In this document: piece after piece, positions 59,948 to 64,000 of the stretch
Layout: each line of letters begins with the position of its first letter
How positions within the stretch are numbered: the stretch's first letter is position 1
Origin: an uncultured Eubacterium sp.
GTDB lineage: Bacteria; Bacillota; Clostridia; Lachnospirales; Lachnospiraceae
Direction: 5' to 3'
DNA: 64,000 bases
Assembly: GCA_910589595.1 (NCBI GenBank)
Contig: CAJUTM010000003.1
Span: 1-64,000 of the forward strand
The notes under the pieces: model-generated
Told to the model about the DNA's origin: nothing
What the model saw: only the letters and a program-made list of their open reading frames with translations
The model's database searches: none
Program-made: the position numbers and the translations under genes

Positions 59948-61462
59948 ATGGCAGTTAAAATTGTCTTACTTATTATCTTTTTTACAGTAATGATTGGAAT
60001 AGGTATCTATTCGCGGAAAAAAGCAACCGATGTCAACGGCTTCGTGCTGGGAGGGCGTTCCGTCGGGCCGTGGCTGACGGCGTTTGCGTATGGAACTTCC
60101 TATTTTTCGGCGGTTGTATTTATCGGCTATGCCGGACAGTTTGGTTATCGTTTCGGTCTGGCGTCAACGTGGATTGGAATCGGAAATGCGATAATCGGTT
60201 CCCTGCTTGCATGGGTTATTTTGGGAAGAAGAACCCGCATTATGACAAAGCACTTGCATTCGGTGACCATGCCGGACTTTTTTGGCAAGCGTTATGGAAG
60301 CAGGCCGATGTGCGTGGCGGCGTCTGTGATAGCATTTATCTTTTTGATTCCGTATACGGCTTCCGTGTACAGCGGGTTGTCTAATTTGTTTGAAGAAGTA
60401 TTTCATATTGACTTTAGAATCTGTGTAATCGCTATGGCTGTATTGACGGGAATTTATGTAATTGTCGGCGGTTATATGGCGACTGCGCTCAACGATTTTA
60501 TTCAGGGCATTATTATGCTCATTGGAATCATGGCGGTAATCGGCGCGGTATTGAGCGGTCATGGCGGCTTTATGGCGGCGATTAAAAAGCTGGCGGCGAT
60601 TCCGAGTGATGTTATGCCGGGGGCATATACGTCGTTCTTCGGCCCCGACCCGATGGGACTGTTAAGCGTCGTTATACTGACTTCGCTCGGTACGTGGGGG
60701 CTGCCGCAAATGGTACAGAAGTTTTATGCAATTAAAGATGAAAAGGCGATCAAAACAGGAACAATTATTTCCACGCTCTTTGCCATTGTTATATCCGGCG
60801 GCTGCTATTTTCTCGGCGGCTTCGGCCAGCTGACGGGGGTAACTGCCGGAGCCGATGGCAAAGTTCCTTACGATACGATTATACCTACGATGCTCTCCGT
60901 TTTGCCGGATTTGCTTATAGGAATTGTAATTGTTTTAGTGTTGTCGGCATCCATGTCTACGTTATCCAGTCTCGTTTTGACATCCAGTTCGACGCTTACG
61001 CTTGATTTCATCAAACCGTTGTTTGTGAAAAATATGGATGAGAAGAAACAGCTTATCTGGATGCGCATATTACTGGCTTTCTTTATTATTATTTCGGTTG
61101 TGATAGCGTTAGACCCACCGACGTTTATTGCCCAGCTCATGGGTATCTCATGGGGGGCTCTGGCAGGCTCTTTTCTGGCTCCGTTCTTATACGGACTCTA
61201 TTGGAAAGGCGTCACGAAAGCTGCCGTATGGGCCGGATTTATATGTGGCGTCGGCATTACGGTGTCCAATATGTTCGTGAATTATCTGGGTTCTCCGATT
61301 AATGCGGGAGCGGTTGCGATGATTGCCGGCATGATAGTAGTACCGATTGTCAGTCTGTTGACGCCGAAAATGGACAAAGAAACCGTCGACGGAATATTTA
61401 CCTGTCTGGACGAAAAGGTAATGGTAGAAAAGAAAATGGTTTTACCGAAAGAGGAAGAATAA
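59948..61462 (+). CDS. Sodium:solute symporter (SSS family)
   Basis: The 504-residue membrane protein has about 13 transmembrane segments and SSS signatures: GFVLGGRSVGPWLTAFAYGT, YFSAVVFIGYAGQFGYRFGL, VIVGGYMATALNDFIQGIIM and SASMSTLSSLVLTSSSTLTL. Relatives import proline, pantothenate or other small solutes with Na+; the substrate here cannot be read from the sequence. Na+ coupling agrees with the Na+-type ATP synthase upstream. The ATG at 59948 removes 13 charged codons before the first membrane helix; GGAG is about 14 bases upstream. Confidence 0.9.
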   Translation: MAVKIVLLIIFFTVMIGIGIYSRKKATDVNGFVLGGRSVGPWLTAFAYGTSYFSAVVFIGYAGQFGYRFGLASTWIGIGNAIIGSLLAWVILGRRTRIMTKHLHSVTMPDFFGKRYGSRPMCVAASVIAFIFLIPYTASVYSGLSNLFEEVFHIDFRICVIAMAVLTGIYVIVGGYMATALNDFIQGIIMLIGIMAVIGAVLSGHGGFMAAIKKLAAIPSDVMPGAYTSFFGPDPMGLLSVVILTSLGTWGLPQMVQKFYAIKDEKAIKTGTIISTLFAIVISGGCYFLGGFGQLTGVTAGADGKVPYDTIIPTMLSVLPDLLIGIVIVLVLSASMSTLSSLVLTSSSTLTLDFIKPLFVKNMDEKKQLIWMRILLAFFIIISVVIALDPPTFIAQLMGISWGALAGSFLAPFLYGLYWKGVTKAAVWAGFICGVGITVSNMFVNYLGSPINAGAVAMIAGMIVVPIVSLLTPKMDKETVDGIFTCLDEKVMVEKKMVLPKEEE

Positions 61463-61512
61463 TATAAACAACAGCCAGTGCTTATGTTATTTATGTGAGA
61501 GGGGTGCCGAAT

Positions 61513-62811
61513 TTGATAAAAAAGGAAAAGAAGCAGCGACTGGTTTACTCCATCCTGCGCTTATCTGTTTTGCCAATTACCATTTTAGGCATTATTTTGA
61601 CTGCGTACAGTCAAAGTTCCGTTCGCGAAGGAATGATATTTGAAGTAGAGAAAAATTTATCTGGTATCGCACACAATTTAATTAGTTTGTACAATATGAT
61701 GGATGCCGGCGACTTTTCATATGAAGACGGCAGGATAATGAAAGGGGAAACAGATTTTACCTCTGACTACCGTCTGCTGGATGATGTAAAAAATGATACC
61801 GGCGCGGACGTCACGATATTTATCGGCGATGTCCGCTGCCTGACGACGCTTGTAAACAAAGAGGGAAAGAGGCTCACGAGAACGAGAGTGAACGATGTTG
61901 TCCGCAAAATCGTACTGGAAGATGGCGAGGATTATTTTTCACAGAACGTCGATGTCGTGGGAGCCAGTTATTTCGGTTATTATGTGCCAATCCGCAATGA
62001 CGAAGGGCGCGTTATCGGAATCAGTTTTGCCGGTAAATCGGTAAAATCAATACATACGTCCATCAATTACATGATGCAGGGAAATCTCATTATTTGTCTG
62101 TTTGTCATTTTACTGGCAGGTTTTCTGTGCAATATATCGGCGCAGCGCATGGTTGCAACGATTCATGGAATTAAAAATTATCTGGCCCGACTGGCGCATG
62201 GAGATTTTTCCCACAAAATGCCGGAACAGGTACTGGAACGTAAAGATGAATTGGGGGAAATGGGAGAATATGCTCTTTCTGTCGGCTATTCACTGGAAGA
62301 AATGGTATCCAGAGACCCCCTGACCAAGCTTCTGAACCGGCGCGCCGGCCGTATTCAACTGGAACACAGGATGGGTCAGAAGTGTTTTACGATTGTCATG
62401 GGTGATATTGATTTCTTTAAAAACGTCAATGACACTTACGGACATGAAATGGGCGATGAAGTTCTCTGCTATATTGCGGGAGAATTGCGGGAAATGGTGA
62501 GTGATATCGGGTTTTGCGTCCGCTGGGGCGGTGAGGAATTTTTGATCGGATATGACGGCGAAGCCTCGTTTATGCAGGAAATGTTGTATCGTTTTCAGAA
62601 GACGCTTCAGAAGAAGAAGTTTTGCCATGAGAAAAAAGAGTTTACGGTAACGATGACTTTTGGCGTGGCGGAATATGGAAGAGAAGAAGATTTTGAAAAG
62701 ACAATCGAACGGGCAGATGAACTGTTATACTATGGGAAAGAGCACGGACGGAACCAGATAGTTATGGACTCTGTTATGGCCGGCGCATGGAAAGCAGAGA
62801 ATCTGAGTTGA
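61513..62811 (+). CDS. Membrane diguanylate cyclase with extracellular cache-type sensor
   Basis: The 432-residue protein has TM1 (VLPITILGIILTAYS), an extracytoplasmic single-cache domain (about 40-185, FGYYVPIRNDEGRVIGISFA), TM2 (LIICLFVILLAGFLCNISAQ), a HAMP-like linker and a GGDEF domain (about 265-425) with RDPLTKLLNRRAG, VMGDIDFFKNVNDTYGHEMG and the active motif RWGGEEFLIGYDGE. The RxxD inhibitory site five residues before GGEEF is absent. It makes c-di-GMP in response to an external ligand. The TTG at 61513 lies eight bases after GAGAGGGG, better placed than the GTGs at 61495 and 61504. Confidence 0.88.
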   Translation: MIKKEKKQRLVYSILRLSVLPITILGIILTAYSQSSVREGMIFEVEKNLSGIAHNLISLYNMMDAGDFSYEDGRIMKGETDFTSDYRLLDDVKNDTGADVTIFIGDVRCLTTLVNKEGKRLTRTRVNDVVRKIVLEDGEDYFSQNVDVVGASYFGYYVPIRNDEGRVIGISFAGKSVKSIHTSINYMMQGNLIICLFVILLAGFLCNISAQRMVATIHGIKNYLARLAHGDFSHKMPEQVLERKDELGEMGEYALSVGYSLEEMVSRDPLTKLLNRRAGRIQLEHRMGQKCFTIVMGDIDFFKNVNDTYGHEMGDEVLCYIAGELREMVSDIGFCVRWGGEEFLIGYDGEASFMQEMLYRFQKTLQKKKFCHEKKEFTVTMTFGVAEYGREEDFEKTIERADELLYYGKEHGRNQIVMDSVMAGAWKAENLS

Positions 62812-62831
62812 GAACAAAGGGGGAGAAGAAG

Positions 62832-64000
62832 ATGGGAATGCGGGGAATACAGACGCCAATCCGCACGATTCGCAAGAAAGTGTTTATGGAAGTGGCAAAA
62901 GTAGCGTTTGAATCCGACAATATAAATGATGATATTGAAGCGATTCCTTATAAGGTGACGCCCGGAGATACTCCATTATATCGGGAGAGTATCTATCGGG
63001 AACGTGCGGTATGCTCCGAGCGAGTGCGTCTGGCAATGGGACTTTCGCTGCGGCCTGACGACGCTCCGGTTCACATTACGAGCGGTATGGATGCCAGTAA
63101 TGTAGCGGAGAAATATTATGAGCCGCCGCTTATGCAGATAATACCGTCAGCGTGTGATGCATGTGAGGATAATGTATACGAGGTGAGCGACCAGTGTCGG
63201 GGGTGCGTGGCACACCCGTGCGTCGAAGTATGTCCGAGAGGAGCGATTACCGTTGTCAATGGGAAGTCGCATATTGATAAAGAGAAATGCATTAAATGTG
63301 GTAAATGTAACGCCATCTGTCCGTATGGGGCGATTGCCAAAAAAGTGCGCCCGTGTGCCGCTGCCTGCGGGGCCAAGGCGATTACGAGCGACGAGCGCGG
63401 AAGAGCAAAAATTGATGATTCAAAATGTGTAAAATGCGGACAGTGTATGGCGAGCTGTCCTTTTGGCGCCATAGCAGATAAGTCGCAGATTTTCCAATTG
63501 ATTCAGGCGATGAAACAGGGACCGGTCATTGTGGAACTGGCGCCGGCCGTCATCGGGCAGTTTGGCGAGGACGTCCGTCTCTGGAAGATTAAAGCGGCAT
63601 TAAAAGAAATCGGATTTTCCGATGTATATGAAGTGGCGTTAGGCGCTGATATCGGTGCGATTACCGAGGCGAGACATTATGTCAATGAAGTCAAGACAGG
63701 AAAACTCCCATTTCTTTTGACGTCGTGCTGTCCGTCATGGTCAATGCTTGCCAAGCGGACATTGCCGGATATGGTGGAGACAGTTTCCAATGCCCTGACG
63801 CCGATGGTGGCGACAGCCCGCACGATTAAGCTGCGTCATCCGGAAGCGAAAATCGTTTTTGTGGGGCCGTGTGCGGCCAAGAAGCTGGAAGCATCCCGTC
63901 GGGATGTGCGCAGCGATGTGGATTTTGTCATTACTTTTGAAGAACTGGACGCCATCTTTGCGGCAAAAGGCATTGATATGGAATGTTATGAAACGGAAGA
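62832..64000 (+). CDS. [FeFe]-hydrogenase-like ferredoxin protein, cut by window end
   Basis: 389 codons are visible. After an N-terminal region of about 95 residues come several Cys clusters for 4Fe-4S centres (CDACEDN, CRGCVAHPCVEVCPRG, CIKCGKCNAICPYGA, CAAACGAKAI, CVKCGQCMASCPFGA), then the hydrogenase domain with the H-cluster motifs TSCCPSWSML and VGPCAAKKLEA. The third motif (ExMACxGGC) would lie beyond the edge. The TSCCPSW and GPCxAKK forms recall group B hydrogenases rather than the bifurcating group A type. It may be a hydrogenase or a sensory relative. GGGAGAAG precedes the start at 62832. Confidence 0.8.
   Translation, partial: MGMRGIQTPIRTIRKKVFMEVAKVAFESDNINDDIEAIPYKVTPGDTPLYRESIYRERAVCSERVRLAMGLSLRPDDAPVHITSGMDASNVAEKYYEPPLMQIIPSACDACEDNVYEVSDQCRGCVAHPCVEVCPRGAITVVNGKSHIDKEKCIKCGKCNAICPYGAIAKKVRPCAAACGAKAITSDERGRAKIDDSKCVKCGQCMASCPFGAIADKSQIFQLIQAMKQGPVIVELAPAVIGQFGEDVRLWKIKAALKEIGFSDVYEVALGADIGAITEARHYVNEVKTGKLPFLLTSCCPSWSMLAKRTLPDMVETVSNALTPMVATARTIKLRHPEAKIVFVGPCAAKKLEASRRDVRSDVDFVITFEELDAIFAAKGIDMECYETE

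Noticed and set aside
1..64000. CRISPR arrays, tRNA or rRNA genes
   Set aside because: No regularly spaced direct repeats, cloverleaf-like segments or rRNA-like sequence were seen on either strand by reading; a covariance search was not possible.

Overview
The window looks like a chromosomal segment of an anaerobic Firmicute of class Clostridia, most likely a gut Lachnospiraceae. This rests on gene content: a NiaR-regulated nadABC operon, tig-clpP-clpX-lon-engB order, a CwlD-type amidase, an F-type ATP synthase with an Na+-type c subunit, a GH10 xylanase plus a GH8 exo-oligoxylanase, secreted FN3/Big2 proteins, and an [FeFe]-hydrogenase-like protein at the right edge. No rRNA, tRNA or CRISPR array was seen.

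Layout. (1) 1-7,800 is a graveyard of mobile and accessory DNA: an amidase 3' end, a large serine recombinase lacking its catalytic domain, a piece of hsdS, unassigned fragments, a long non-coding stretch, an intact rhuM-like gene, a second recombinase fragment fused in frame to a P-loop kinase, a DUF5131 gene, an aminoglycoside-phosphotransferase-like gene lacking its catalytic core, a peptidase E remnant, and an orphan antitoxin-like gene. (2) 8,068-12,165 (minus strand) is the de novo NAD operon nadA-nadB-nadC-niaR-thioesterase, with a good promoter whose spacer holds a probable NiaR operator. (3) 12,265-21,171 is an A/T-rich block of secreted proteins (a Big2/FN3 zincin-like metalloprotease, two tandem FN3/Big2 paralogues, a four-repeat FN3 protein) interrupted by an unusual 599-residue RelA/SpoT-domain protein. 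(4) 21,422-25,976: a conserved hypothetical, truA, a small protein, an M18 aminopeptidase and a secreted ricin-domain C39-like peptidase. (5) 26,082-37,557: SOS-boxed recA-recX, glmM, GH8 exo-oligoxylanase, tig-clpP-clpX-lon-engB and nth. (6) 37,615-43,480: a membrane protein, DUF1015, DUF624, glgB and an MscS channel, with unusual hairpin leaders. (7) 43,606-50,818: a GH18/SH3 envelope protein, cwlD, an inserted AAA/PD-(D/E)XK gene flanked by 30-bp direct repeats, sua5, an LMW-phosphatase-like pseudoenzyme, rpiB and proC. (8) 50,833-57,978: the complete atpZ-I-B-E-F-H-A-G-D-C cluster. (9) 58,149-64,000: secreted GH10 xylanase, sodium:solute symporter, a cache-type diguanylate cyclase, and an incomplete ferredoxin/[FeFe]-hydrogenase-like protein.

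How the parts fit. Extracellular xylan cleavage (GH10) with intracellular trimming of xylo-oligomers (GH8) fits a fibre-degrading gut anaerobe. The c-subunit ligands Q32/E65/T66 and the Na+ symporter suggest sodium-based bioenergetics. The most unusual items are the RelA/SpoT-domain protein without the usual G-Y-x-S/A-x-H motif, the direct-repeat-flanked AAA/nuclease gene that leaves both neighbours intact, the duplicated and homogenised FN3/Big2 pair with a metalloprotease remnant between the copies, and the recombinase::kinase chimera. I found no convincing complete new multi-gene system; the RelA-like gene and the AAA/nuclease insertion are the best single candidates for undescribed biology.
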